IMG/VR virus record: IMGVR_UViG_3300032086_003702
Coordinates: 1 to 20,767 of that record
DNA: 20,767 nucleotides
Origin: a virus
Direction: 5' to 3' (one strand)
Shown: one piece after another, positions 8,202 to 15,472 of the stretch
Position numbering within the stretch: position 1 is the stretch's first letter
Layout of the letters: every line of letters starts with the position of its first letter
Translations under genes and position numbers: made by a program
The notes under the pieces: model-generated
The model's input: the letters and a program-made list of their open reading frames with translations, nothing else
The model's database searches: none
What the model was told of the DNA's origin: nothing

Positions 8202-8591
8202 TTACCATAGCTCCCAGTGTGCGAAATCCCTAAAGTTTTGCCAGTGCCCACCCCATCTAATGCGCTGGCCATATAGCATGGCTGAGTAAACCATAGCTTC
8301 GGCTATGCGGTAGTAAAGGTCTTCATCGTTAACCCTGAAGGTGCCATCTTTGTAGGGTATTAAGTCCAAAGCTAAACCCTTCTGATGCTCACTTATACCG
8401 TGAATACCATCAAGCTTGCTGGCTCCAGCATCAAAGATAGTTTTCTGTTGCTCAGCGGTGCGAAAACCCCCAAGATAAGCTACGCCAAAATCGACCGATG
8501 ATATTTTTAAAGCATTGTGGGCAATGCTAACCAGACGATTATCAACACCAATCATTCTTTTTTCAGAACGTCTTGAAAATTTAAATGACAT
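8202..8591 (-). CDS. Endolysin, M15-family peptidoglycan peptidase
   Basis: A 129-residue single-domain lysis enzyme of the VanY/L-alanyl-D-glutamate peptidase M15 type, which cuts peptide cross-bridges of the cell wall. The zinc-binding signature is complete: SEHQKGLALD (67-76, giving His69 and Asp76) and DFAHWEL (122-128, giving the catalytic acid and His125). The substrate-side FRTAEQQKTIFDAGASK (43-59) is also typical. The size equals that of single-domain phage M15 endolysins such as the T5 type. There is no signal peptide, so release through the holin about 6.6 kb away is expected. The start overlaps the primase stop (TAATG). The surrounding genes are replication genes, and base composition here is noticeably higher in GC than in the two flanking genes. 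Confidence 0.93.
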   Translation of the reverse strand: MSFKFSRRSEKRMIGVDNRLVSIAHNALKISSVDFGVAYLGGFRTAEQQKTIFDAGASKLDGIHGISEHQKGLALDLIPYKDGTFRVNDEDLYYRIAEAMVYSAMLYGQRIRWGGHWQNFRDFAHWELW

Positions 8592-11491
8592 TAATGGTCA
8601 CCTTTAAATCTTTCCATCATTTTAAAATCAATCAGGTAAATTTTAGACCTGAACTTGTCATCCATTAGCGCCTTAAAGCTGTCATAATCTTTTCCTTTTT
8701 TATCAATCTCGTATTTCTCTATAGCACTATCAACTTCAGGGTGAAGTTTAATATTGTTCTCCTTACAAGCTAATTTTAACCTCCTATAATAATCAATTTT
8801 AGATATAGATTTTATAACACCGTAACATAACAATTGTGCGATAGCCGCCTCGTAAGTAGATTCTATATTTCTATTATGAGAATTTTCTAAATTAGTAAAA
8901 GGTGCCTTAGCTTTTAACGTTTGGGATACATTTTTACAAATAACATCAGTTAAGAAAGTAACCTTTGTCTTAAAGTTATCGAAATTGTCAATGTTTCTTA
9001 TGCTATCTAAATCATCTATGTAATTGTTCTTCAATCTCAAATAAGTTTCAGCCATACCCTTAGAGCATTTAGCCACGCTTTCCTTTTCGTATTTTCCATT
9101 CAAAGATTGCTGATAAAGATTAGCGTAAGCACACTGAAATAAAGATAAACCTAACATTGCATCCTGCATTGTAACCTTAGGTATCGCTTTCCCATCACAT
9201 AAGTTTTCTATGTTTCTAAGCACACAGATAGCGCCTATCAATTTATATATTTTTTGGTCAACCCTTTGTAGCACACTATCAGCAAAAACTTCATGAGGTG
9301 AATTTTCAATCATTTGATAGTTAGTATAATATGAAAAAGCCTTGTTAAGATACTCATTTATGGCATCGGATTCATTGGGATCGTTTTCTAATATAGTTGG
9401 ATTGATTTTAATTTTTGAGTTAAAAGACTTTAATACAGATTCTTGATTTTCAGCGCCGAAGCAAGTCTTTTTACAGTGAAGGTAAGAAGTATAAAAAGTC
9501 CTTATAAAATCCTTTATAACCATATTAGACTCATCAGTACTTTTAACAGTAGATTTGTCAACGCTATTTCTCGGACTTTCGTCAACTCTTAAAACTAATC
9601 TACGATTGAGTAATCCAGATTTTTGACCTCGTATATTACATATTAATGAATCTAATTCATCACATTGAGTTTCAGAATATTCTGAAATACTAGGGTAATG
9701 TATCTCTTTTTGATCATCAGAGCCTACTTTTTTACTGGCTTTTATAGAATCGCCTCTATTAAGCTCCCCAAGCTCGATAAGAAAATTATACATATCTGAA
9801 TCCCTACTACTGGACTTACTAGATAGAGAAGATTTAAATATGCTTCCACATTCAGGTATATGAAATATAACATTTGGTAATGTTTGCCCACATTCTTCAA
9901 TTATCGCTAGTTTTGTAGCTTGCGGGCTAGCTTCTAACGTCCTAATGGAAGTTCTAACATCATAATTTTGAAAATTTTGGTCGGATAACATCATGTCATA
10001 AATTTGAGAACAATCTTCGAACATACCCAAAATGAAATTTTTATTTATCGTGAAAATATCCTTTTTACCGGAACCCGTAGGTGCTGCAAGTAGCAATTGG
10101 ATATTGGTGTTATGTCCTCGATATGAAAAAACATTACCAAAAAATGCTGAAAACATTGTTATAGTAACGTAAACTAATATTTCGGGATAATTAGTGTGAG
10201 CGTAATTGTTTAATTCTGAAAGATAATTAAAAAATTTACCATCATCAGCGCTTTGTATAATTTCACATAATTGATGTATGTCACTAATACAATTAGGTAA
10301 TTCTGTTACAGCAACATTATTAAACTTTCGTCTGTCTTTTGTTCTTTTACTCGCATCCTTTAATTTTAAACCTAGACTTTTCGCACTTTTTTCTAAATTC
10401 TCTTTTTTAGAAGATTCTTTTACATTTTTATTTTTCAACGCATCGAATGAATACATGCCCTCTTTAAGCTCTAAACCTTTTTGATGGTTACCATCTGATA
10501 TGAGCCACATTGATATAGCTTCATCGGAAGATGGTAAGCATTTAAGGTCACAAGCTGTAATCATCGTCCGCACTGAATACTCATGGAACGATCTACCTGC
10601 TACGTCAATTTGACCGTGCTTTTTACTGAAATTTAGCAGATTCTTAAATCTATCTGACGATTCGAAAATTTCTAGCGACTGGATAAAATCATTAGAGTGA
10701 CCAAAAATAATATTAGCTAGCGCTTGGTCAAATTCTGAATTAGATTGATGAGGCTTATCTAAGCAATTTTGTAAATGGTAAGGTGATGAATCAGAGCAAG
10801 TCATTATCGCTTCGTAGGTTTCAAATTGCTTTGAATCCCTCATTATCGAAGCTTCAACCGCTTGAATATCTTCAAAAGCACCTTGTTCGAAAATGCCAGC
10901 ATAATAGTTAGCAATAGAGCTAACGCTACCATTGTGGGAAGTCTTAGAAGTATCTCTTGATTGTCTTATGTGTTGTATAAAATTCTCAATATGAGAATAA
11001 TCTTCAAAAAGCTTTATCGAACCATCATCATCACCAAAAGCTTTTACTCTTTCACCTGTAAAAGTAATAAATCGTTTACTTTTATAAAACTCTATCCCGA
11101 GCCTTGAAGATTTAACCCCATCCTCTAATTCATCGTAATAATCTTGTGGTAATTTAACCCAAACATGCACACCTCTACCGGATGGTGATACCTCGGTATA
11201 GCTATCAATAGAGGTGACAATCATTGATTGATCTTCTTTGGGCTTTTGACCTTCTTTTACATCAAAGTCAAAAACAGCATAAGTATTAGAATCATCTAAA
11301 CTAAACCCTAAACCATACTTATTAGTTTCAGTAGCACGCAAACACTCCTTTATATCATACCGACCTTCATCCCATCCGATCTTTTCACCGTCCGGTGAAC
11401 AAGGGAACTTACCAACCCCATCATCGGATTTGCGCCAATTTAGCCACCTTTTTAGTGAGACTAGCTCACTTGGAATGTCTTCTAAACTCAC
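8591..11491 (-). CDS. PrimPol-like primase fused to DUF3987-like helicase
   Basis: A protein of about 966 residues that probably makes primers and unwinds DNA at the fork. The N-terminal domain (about 1-175) has archaeo-eukaryotic primase/PrimPol features: W-rich start KRWLNWR, the metal pair FDFD (about 74-77), SPSGRGVHVWV (about 102-112) and GIEFYKSKRFITFTGE (about 132-147). The second half has an ATPase core with LLLAAPTGSGKKD (about 466-478) and AIIEECG (about 529-535) as Walker A and B, in the arrangement of DUF3987-type phage helicases. The residue after the Walker A lysine is Lys instead of Ser/Thr. No ATG is available: I chose the GTG at 11491 because AGGG lies nine bases upstream; the TTG at 11497 is too close to it. 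The gene is AT-rich. Confidence 0.85.
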   Translation of the reverse strand: MSLEDIPSELVSLKRWLNWRKSDDGVGKFPCSPDGEKIGWDEGRYDIKECLRATETNKYGLGFSLDDSNTYAVFDFDVKEGQKPKEDQSMIVTSIDSYTEVSPSGRGVHVWVKLPQDYYDELEDGVKSSRLGIEFYKSKRFITFTGERVKAFGDDDGSIKLFEDYSHIENFIQHIRQSRDTSKTSHNGSVSSIANYYAGIFEQGAFEDIQAVEASIMRDSKQFETYEAIMTCSDSSPYHLQNCLDKPHQSNSEFDQALANIIFGHSNDFIQSLEIFESSDRFKNLLNFSKKHGQIDVAGRSFHEYSVRTMITACDLKCLPSSDEAISMWLISDGNHQKGLELKEGMYSFDALKNKNVKESSKKENLEKSAKSLGLKLKDASKRTKDRRKFNNVAVTELPNCISDIHQLCEIIQSADDGKFFNYLSELNNYAHTNYPEILVYVTITMFSAFFGNVFSYRGHNTNIQLLLAAPTGSGKKDIFTINKNFILGMFEDCSQIYDMMLSDQNFQNYDVRTSIRTLEASPQATKLAIIEECGQTLPNVIFHIPECGSIFKSSLSSKSSSRDSDMYNFLIELGELNRGDSIKASKKVGSDDQKEIHYPSISEYSETQCDELDSLICNIRGQKSGLLNRRLVLRVDESPRNSVDKSTVKSTDESNMVIKDFIRTFYTSYLHCKKTCFGAENQESVLKSFNSKIKINPTILENDPNESDAINEYLNKAFSYYTNYQMIENSPHEVFADSVLQRVDQKIYKLIGAICVLRNIENLCDGKAIPKVTMQDAMLGLSLFQCAYANLYQQSLNGKYEKESVAKCSKGMAETYLRLKNNYIDDLDSIRNIDNFDNFKTKVTFLTDVICKNVSQTLKAKAPFTNLENSHNRNIESTYEAAIAQLLCYGVIKSISKIDYYRRLKLACKENNIKLHPEVDSAIEKYEIDKKGKDYDSFKALMDDKFRSKIYLIDFKMMERFKGDH

Positions 11492-11520
11492 TACCAATCA
11501 CCCTAAATCAGAAAAAGCTA

Positions 11521-11820
11521 CTAAGCTTCGAAAGTCATGCAACCATCAAAAAGACCATCCATTAAACCTATTAGTGTGCTTTGGCTTAGGGTTTTAGGCG
11601 CTTTGCGCTTAATGTTATAAAACGCTGTAGGAGTTATTCCGCAAATGAATGCTACGTCAGAGGGCGAGAAGTCATCAAATTTGAGATTTTTTATAACAAT
11701 ATGAAAGACTTTACCCACATTATGATCTAAGGTTATCCGCCCTCTGAACTCTGACTTCAGAATTGATCGAGCTTGCTTAGAAACTTTTGACTTAATTTCC
11801 GTTAGATTGTTTTCTGTCAT
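11521..11820 (-). CDS. Small helix-turn-helix regulator at the divergent promoter
   Basis: A 99-residue basic protein. Residues about 52-72 (SPSDVAFICGITPTAFYNIK) have the spacing of a helix-turn-helix with a recognition helix around TPTAFYNIKRK, as in Cro/C1-like repressors. It is the first gene leftward of the divergent control region and lies 160 bases from the first rightward gene, the usual position for an autoregulated switch protein. A promoter with TTGACA and a 17-base spacer precedes it, and a perfect palindrome covers part of that promoter. I find no integrase in the window, so a lytic/lysogenic switch is only one possibility; an early-to-middle transcription switch is equally possible. 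I see no clear ribosome binding site before the ATG, so the message may be nearly leaderless or weakly translated. Confidence 0.7.
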   Translation of the reverse strand: MTENNLTEIKSKVSKQARSILKSEFRGRITLDHNVGKVFHIVIKNLKFDDFSPSDVAFICGITPTAFYNIKRKAPKTLSQSTLIGLMDGLFDGCMTFEA

Positions 11821-11852
11821 TTGTATGAATCCGATTAGGTTTGATAGCTATA

Positions 11853-11881
11853 ATGTTATGTTACATAAACACCATTGTCAA
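11853..11881 (-). promoter_or_regulatory. Leftward promoter of the primase and replisome operon
   Basis: On the minus strand TTGACA (11881-11876) is followed by a 17-base spacer and TAACAT (11858-11853), a perfect -35 with a 4 of 6 match to the -10. Transcription would start near 11846 and read the regulator and then the primase and the rest of the leftward operon. Confidence 0.65.
11856..11868. promoter_or_regulatory. Perfect 13-bp palindrome, candidate operator
   Basis: TTATGTTACATAA is a perfect inverted repeat with six-base arms around one central base. It overlaps the last part of the leftward -10 and the adjoining spacer, so a protein bound here would block that promoter. The adjacent helix-turn-helix protein is the obvious candidate ligand; this is inferred from position. 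Confidence 0.5.
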
Positions 11882-11913
11882 TAATAATTATGAAACTTAG
11901 TACAAAAAACATA

Positions 11914-11942
11914 TTGACATTTTCAATTCAATGATCAACAAT
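11914..11942 (+). promoter_or_regulatory. Likely rightward promoter of the recombination operon
   Basis: A perfect TTGACA (11914-11919) is followed 17 bases later by AACAAT (11937-11942), a poor -10 matching 3 of 6. The weak -10 suggests either an activator or that the true -10 is a few bases away (the nearby AATAGT has a 20-base spacer). GTTAA and TTAAC form a short inverted repeat just downstream (11944-11959). The first gene follows with AAAGGAAG before its ATG. Confidence 0.45.
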
Positions 11943-11982
11943 AGTTAAGGTCAATTAACACAAACCGAAAGGAAGCTTAACC

Positions 11983-12438
11983 ATGAACTTACAAGATTAT
12001 TTAAACCTTAAAGCTCAGATCAAAGATGCCGTTAACCTTGAGCGTGAAACTCGAAAAAATATCATTGTTGATAATTTTGGAACTGACGAAGGTGAGGGAA
12101 CCAAAAAGACTAATAACGGAAATTGGTTTATTAAAGCTGTATTGAAGAAAGGTTACAAATTCAAAAAAGCCGCTATTAAACTTTCAGATAGTTTCGACAT
12201 AAGGTCTTATGTTAGATTTAACGATGACATGCACGATATATCAGATACAGGTTTAGAAGCTATAGAAGTTGCCGCTAATTTAAATATTCCAGCGAGTTTA
12301 TTTAAAGTAAGCGTAAGTGTTAGTTTAAGTGAATATCGTAAGCTCACATCTGAACAAAAAGATTTTATTAACCAATTTATTGAAGTAAAACAAGAGTCTC
12401 CAACACTTGAACTTAAATACGAGGGGGAAAATGGGTAA
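11983..12438 (+). CDS. First gene of the recombination operon, hypothetical
   Basis: A 151-residue protein with a well-placed AAAGGAAG before its ATG. I do not recognise a family. The N-terminal 30 residues (DYLNLKAQIKDAVNLERETR) look helical and may form a coiled coil. A middle part with alternating basic and aromatic residues (GNWFIKAVLKKGYKFKKAAI, 46-65) could be a small beta-rich domain, and the C-terminus is helical and acidic. It overlaps the Sak4-like gene by 8 bases, so it is probably translated with it. Small proteins in this place upstream of Sak-type recombinases are common in phages and are often thought to be recombination accessories or host-nuclease inhibitors; that role is only a guess here. 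Confidence 0.7.
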   Translation: MNLQDYLNLKAQIKDAVNLERETRKNIIVDNFGTDEGEGTKKTNNGNWFIKAVLKKGYKFKKAAIKLSDSFDIRSYVRFNDDMHDISDTGLEAIEVAANLNIPASLFKVSVSVSLSEYRKLTSEQKDFINQFIEVKQESPTLELKYEGENG

Positions 12439-13156
12439 AATTAAGAAAGTGGATGATTGTATAAAAGACAACGGTTTTAAATCGCTTGTCTATGGTGAGT
12501 CTGGAGTAGGTAAAACCCTACTCTGCGCCACCATGCCAAAACCTTTAATCATATCGAACGAAAAAGGTTTGATGTCATTAAAGAAAAGCAACCTTGTTCG
12601 TGTTCACGGTGAAAATAAACCTTTCGTCGATTATGAACCGGATGTGTGGGAAGTTACAAGACTATCTGAAATCATTGAAGTTTATCGTTTTTTGCAAAAT
12701 TCAAAAGAAGCCGAAAAGTATGAGTCGGTTTGCTTGGACTCATTAACTGACCTTGCCGATATGCTTCTAATTGAAGTGTTGAAGTTACCGGAAGTTAAAG
12801 ACCCGCGCCAAGGCTTCTACGATGTGCAAAAAAAGATTGAAGAATTAGCAAAAGATTTCAGAGACTTACCGCGCTATCATGTTTTGATAACCTGCGCCGC
12901 CGAACGCTTAAAAGATGAATTGAGCGGCGCTGTAAGAGTTTCACCAATGTTAACAGGTCAAAAGCTTGGTCAAAAGGCTCCATATTGGTTTGACTCTGTT
13001 TTTAAATTATCGGTTGAAGGTCATGGCGAAAACGCTTATCGAGTGTTAAAGACAAGACCAGAACCCTCTTTTGTAGCAAAGGATAGAAGCGGTTGCTTAG
13101 AAGCCTCTGAATATCCAGCAATTAAACCCTTGATAGATAAAATTAGGAAATCTTAA
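12431..13156 (+). CDS. Sak4-like RecA-fold ATPase, single-strand annealing
   Basis: A 241-residue protein with one RecA-like ATPase core. Walker A is GESGVGKT (22-29) close to the N-terminus, and Walker B-like YESVCLDSLTDLA lies at 97-109 with Asp103. HVLITCAAERLKDE (150-163) is the sensor-like strand typical of the AAA_24/Sak4 group. These phage proteins promote annealing of single-stranded DNA together with a phage binding protein, and the next gene encodes such a protein, which supports the call. I place the start at the ATG at 12431, which has GAGGGGGAA just upstream, and reject an in-frame TTG at 12407. Full RecA activity is unlikely because of the small size. Confidence 0.85.
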   Translation: MGKIKKVDDCIKDNGFKSLVYGESGVGKTLLCATMPKPLIISNEKGLMSLKKSNLVRVHGENKPFVDYEPDVWEVTRLSEIIEVYRFLQNSKEAEKYESVCLDSLTDLADMLLIEVLKLPEVKDPRQGFYDVQKKIEELAKDFRDLPRYHVLITCAAERLKDELSGAVRVSPMLTGQKLGQKAPYWFDSVFKLSVEGHGENAYRVLKTRPEPSFVAKDRSGCLEASEYPAIKPLIDKIRKS

Positions 13157-13158
13157 TT

Positions 13159-13743
13159 ATGAGCGAATGGTTAGAAGGTTTTAACTTTTCAGAAGTGGAT
13201 GCGGAAAATGGCGAAAAAATCAACGAGCCTTTAAAGGCTGGTTGGTACATCGGCCAAGCCACCGAGGGCGAATTTAAAGTTAACTCAAAAGGTACAGGTC
13301 GATACCTGAAGTTAAAATTTGAAATCACTGAAGGTGTCGGGCAAGGCAGATTCATTTTTTCTATCTTGAATCTTCAAAACCCGAATAAAGTAGCGGTAGA
13401 CATTGCCAAAGCCGAACTGAATACAATTCTTTCGGCTATGGGGATGCGTGGTTTTAACGGATCATCTGAAGAAGAATGTATTAACGAACTTCTAAACAAG
13501 CCGATGAAGTTACAAGTTAAATACGTTCCAGAGCAAGACGGATACGACGCTAAAAACGAAATTAAAAATTATAAGCCCATGAGTCATGAAGTGGAACTTG
13601 TTAGCGATTCCTCCGGTAGCTCCTCAGCGCCTAGCTCACCTAGCGCACCTTCTCAACCTAGCGCACCTAGCACACCTTCTGAAGAATCAGTAAAAGAAGT
13701 GTCAGATTCCGATAGCTTTGACGACGAAGCACCTAGCTTGTAA
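13159..13743 (+). CDS. DUF669-type single-strand DNA-binding protein
   Basis: A 194-residue protein matching the DUF669 pattern found beside Sak4 and Erf-type genes: KAGWYIGQATEGEFKVNSKG (26-45), RYLKLKFEITEGVGQGR, IFSILNL and KAELNTILSAMG. The fold is probably an OB-like single-strand DNA-binding domain (about 1-140). A Ser/Pro/Ala linker follows (150-175), then an acidic tail ending SDSFDDEAPSL, which is like the partner-binding C-tip of bacterial SSB but without the final Phe. It starts three bases after the Sak4-like stop, with AGGAAA upstream. The linker is built from a 9-base DNA repeat. A terminator follows, so this may be the end of the first transcription unit. Confidence 0.8.
   Translation: MSEWLEGFNFSEVDAENGEKINEPLKAGWYIGQATEGEFKVNSKGTGRYLKLKFEITEGVGQGRFIFSILNLQNPNKVAVDIAKAELNTILSAMGMRGFNGSSEEECINELLNKPMKLQVKYVPEQDGYDAKNEIKNYKPMSHEVELVSDSSGSSSAPSSPSAPSQPSAPSTPSEESVKEVSDSDSFDDEAPSL
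13630..13683 (+). repeat. 9-bp tandem repeats coding a Pro-Ser-x linker
   Basis: Six units of nine bases each encode Pro-Ser-x. They are arranged as two 27-base blocks, each made of two CCTAGCNCA units (N varies) and one CCTTCTNAA unit. They lie in frame in the flexible linker of the DUF669 protein, so slippage would change linker length without a frameshift. Confidence 0.75.
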
Positions 13744-13749
13744 TTTAAT

Positions 13750-13770
13750 GGGGCTTTAAGCCCCTTTTTT
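13750..13770 (+). terminator. Rho-independent terminator after the SSB-like gene
   Basis: GGGGC, a five-base loop TTTAA and GCCCC form a hairpin followed directly by six T residues. It lies seven bases after the SSB-like stop and 12 bases before the next ATG, so it may reduce rather than abolish read-through into the nuclease gene. Confidence 0.8.
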
Positions 13771-13781
13771 AGGGTTAACGT

Positions 13782-14756
13782 ATGAGTTTTTCAGGTTTTG
13801 ACTTTGGCTCACTTGTGGGCAGACAAGAAGCAATTAAAACCAAGGAAGCTATAAACGACGCCATAAAAAGGGACGGTGGTAACGCTTATAGAGCAGGTCT
13901 TGAAAAGTGGTTGCCCACAATGAGTGACGCCTATTTGCAGCAAAATAACAAAGATGGGCGTCAACATCTTGGCGCTTCAGTTATCGGTGGTGAATGCCTC
14001 CGTAAAATATGGTTCTCTTATCGTTGGTTCAACCATAACCCCACTGGCTTTAAAGACCCGCGCCTAGTTCGCTTATTTAACACTGGTCACTTGTACGAAG
14101 CTAAGGCTTGCGCCATGCTCGAAACTGCTGGAATAGAGGTTGTCCCCCAAGATGAAAAAGGTAATCAGTTTCGTGCTTCTTTTGGTACTAGCGGTCATAG
14201 TGGAGGAGCGTGTGACGGACTTATCGAAGGGGGGATACCGGAATTACCTACAGAATCGAGAATATTACCAGAATTTAAAACAGCATCAGATAAGTCATTC
14301 AAAAGATTAAATGATAAAGGTGTAATGGCTTGGAACATTACCTATTATAATCAAGTTCAAATATTCATGGGTAAGTTCGATATTAAATATTGCTTACACT
14401 TTACAATTAATAAAAATGACGATGACATCTATTTAGAAATAATCGAAAAAGACGATAAAATACATAAAAAAATGGATGAACGTGCAGACCTTATTATCTC
14501 AACCAATGAAGGTAATTCATTAGATAGAATAAGCAAAGATGGTACGGATTGGCGTTGTAATTACTGTGAGTTCAAAGCACCGTGTCACGGTAATGTGAAA
14601 CCTAGAGTTAACTGTAGAACGTGTGCCTATAGTGAACCTAAATGGGGTGAAGGGGGTATTTGGTATTGCAATAAATACGATGAAGATTTAAAAGGGGTTG
14701 AACAATATGAATTTGCTCAAAAATGCGAATCTTATCGAATGATTGAAAAATATTAA
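13782..14756 (+). CDS. Cas4-like PD-(D/E)XK exonuclease with two cysteine clusters
   Basis: A 324-residue nuclease that probably resects DNA ends for the adjacent annealing proteins. SVIGGECLRKIWF (67-79) gives the early cysteine (72) of Cas4/AddB-type iron-sulfur nucleases. CDGLIEGG supplies Asp145, LPEFKTAS gives the Glu164-x-Lys166 pair, and YYNQVQIFMG (188-197) supplies the conserved Gln motif. CNYCEFKAPC (259-268) completes the four-cysteine set. A second cysteine set follows at about 278, 281, 296 and 315 (NCRTCAY, IWYCNKY, QKCESY), which looks like an extra zinc-binding tail. TAGGG precedes the ATG at 13782. Codon use changes near base 14270: the first half has CGT/CGC arginines and higher GC, and the second half is AT-rich with many AGA codons. 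Confidence 0.85.
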   Translation: MSFSGFDFGSLVGRQEAIKTKEAINDAIKRDGGNAYRAGLEKWLPTMSDAYLQQNNKDGRQHLGASVIGGECLRKIWFSYRWFNHNPTGFKDPRLVRLFNTGHLYEAKACAMLETAGIEVVPQDEKGNQFRASFGTSGHSGGACDGLIEGGIPELPTESRILPEFKTASDKSFKRLNDKGVMAWNITYYNQVQIFMGKFDIKYCLHFTINKNDDDIYLEIIEKDDKIHKKMDERADLIISTNEGNSLDRISKDGTDWRCNYCEFKAPCHGNVKPRVNCRTCAYSEPKWGEGGIWYCNKYDEDLKGVEQYEFAQKCESYRMIEKY

Positions 14757-14761
14757 ACCTG

Positions 14762-14783
14762 ACCCCCTTAACTGGGGGTTTTT
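14762..14783 (+). terminator. Rho-independent terminator after the exonuclease
   Basis: ACCCCC (14762-14767), a six-base loop and GGGGGT (14774-14779) form a strong hairpin followed by a short T run. It ends 15 bases before the homing-endonuclease-like start codon, separating that gene from the nuclease. Confidence 0.85.
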
Positions 14784-14797
14784 ATTATGAGGTAATT

Positions 14798-15472
14798 ATG
14801 AAACTTAGGGAATATCCAGAATGGCTACCAGAAGAATATAGGAAGCCTTGTAGAAAAAATAGTAAAAAGAAAGTTAGAGATATAGGTTTAAACGATGTTG
14901 ATTTTATAATATGTTTTAAAGGTAAAACTTTAACTGAGTATCATAGATGGTCGTTACTTTTTGAAAGATGCTATTCGCCTAAAAATATAAGCGATAAGTT
15001 AAATTATCATAATGTTGAAGTTTGTAAAAGTTGGTTAAAATTTTCAGGATTTTTAGAATGGTTAGAATTTAATAATAGAAGAAATCTTCTATTAAAAGGT
15101 TTTAATTTGGATAAAGACTTAAAAGTTTTAAATTCTAAAATATATTCTCCTGAAACTGTTGTATTAATACCCTCTAAAATAAATTCATTTTTAAAAAATT
15201 ATTATTTTAAGAAAGGTGATTTACCTAGAGGTGTAGTTTTTCTAAAAGCTAAAAATTACACTAAACCTTATGAGGCTCAATGCAGTAATCCAATAACTAA
15301 GAATTACGAAAAGCTTGGAAAATTTAAATGTCCTAATATTGCACATGAAGTTTGGAAAAATCGTAAATTAGAAATTTTAAAAGAGCTATGGGATAAAGGT
15401 TATTTCAGTGAGGTTGAAGAAAACGAACTAATTTATTCCAATTGTAGAGAGATCATCTTAAATGCAACTTAG
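14798..15472 (+). CDS. HNH/AP2-type homing endonuclease-like protein
   Basis: A 224-residue protein resembling free-standing phage homing endonucleases of the HNH/AP2 group. The typical pattern is visible in order: RWSLLFERCYSPKN (45-58), VCKSWLKFSGFLEWLE (75-90), a LDKDLKVLNSKIYSPETVVL block (104-123) and a C-terminal DNA-binding segment with GKFKCPNIAHEVWKNRKLE. The HNH core is degenerate, with no clear H-N-H triad, so activity is uncertain. GAGG lies six bases before the ATG. The gene is very AT-rich (about 22% GC in 14881-14940 by hand count) and overlaps the helicase start by 11 bases. It is probably a selfish insertion between the exonuclease and helicase genes. Confidence 0.7.
   Translation: MKLREYPEWLPEEYRKPCRKNSKKKVRDIGLNDVDFIICFKGKTLTEYHRWSLLFERCYSPKNISDKLNYHNVEVCKSWLKFSGFLEWLEFNNRRNLLLKGFNLDKDLKVLNSKIYSPETVVLIPSKINSFLKNYYFKKGDLPRGVVFLKAKNYTKPYEAQCSNPITKNYEKLGKFKCPNIAHEVWKNRKLEILKELWDKGYFSEVEENELIYSNCREIILNAT

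Noticed and set aside
12407-12430. Upstream TTG start for the Sak4-like protein
   Set aside because: The ATG at 12431 has GAGGGGGAA directly upstream and gives the usual short N-terminus before Walker A.
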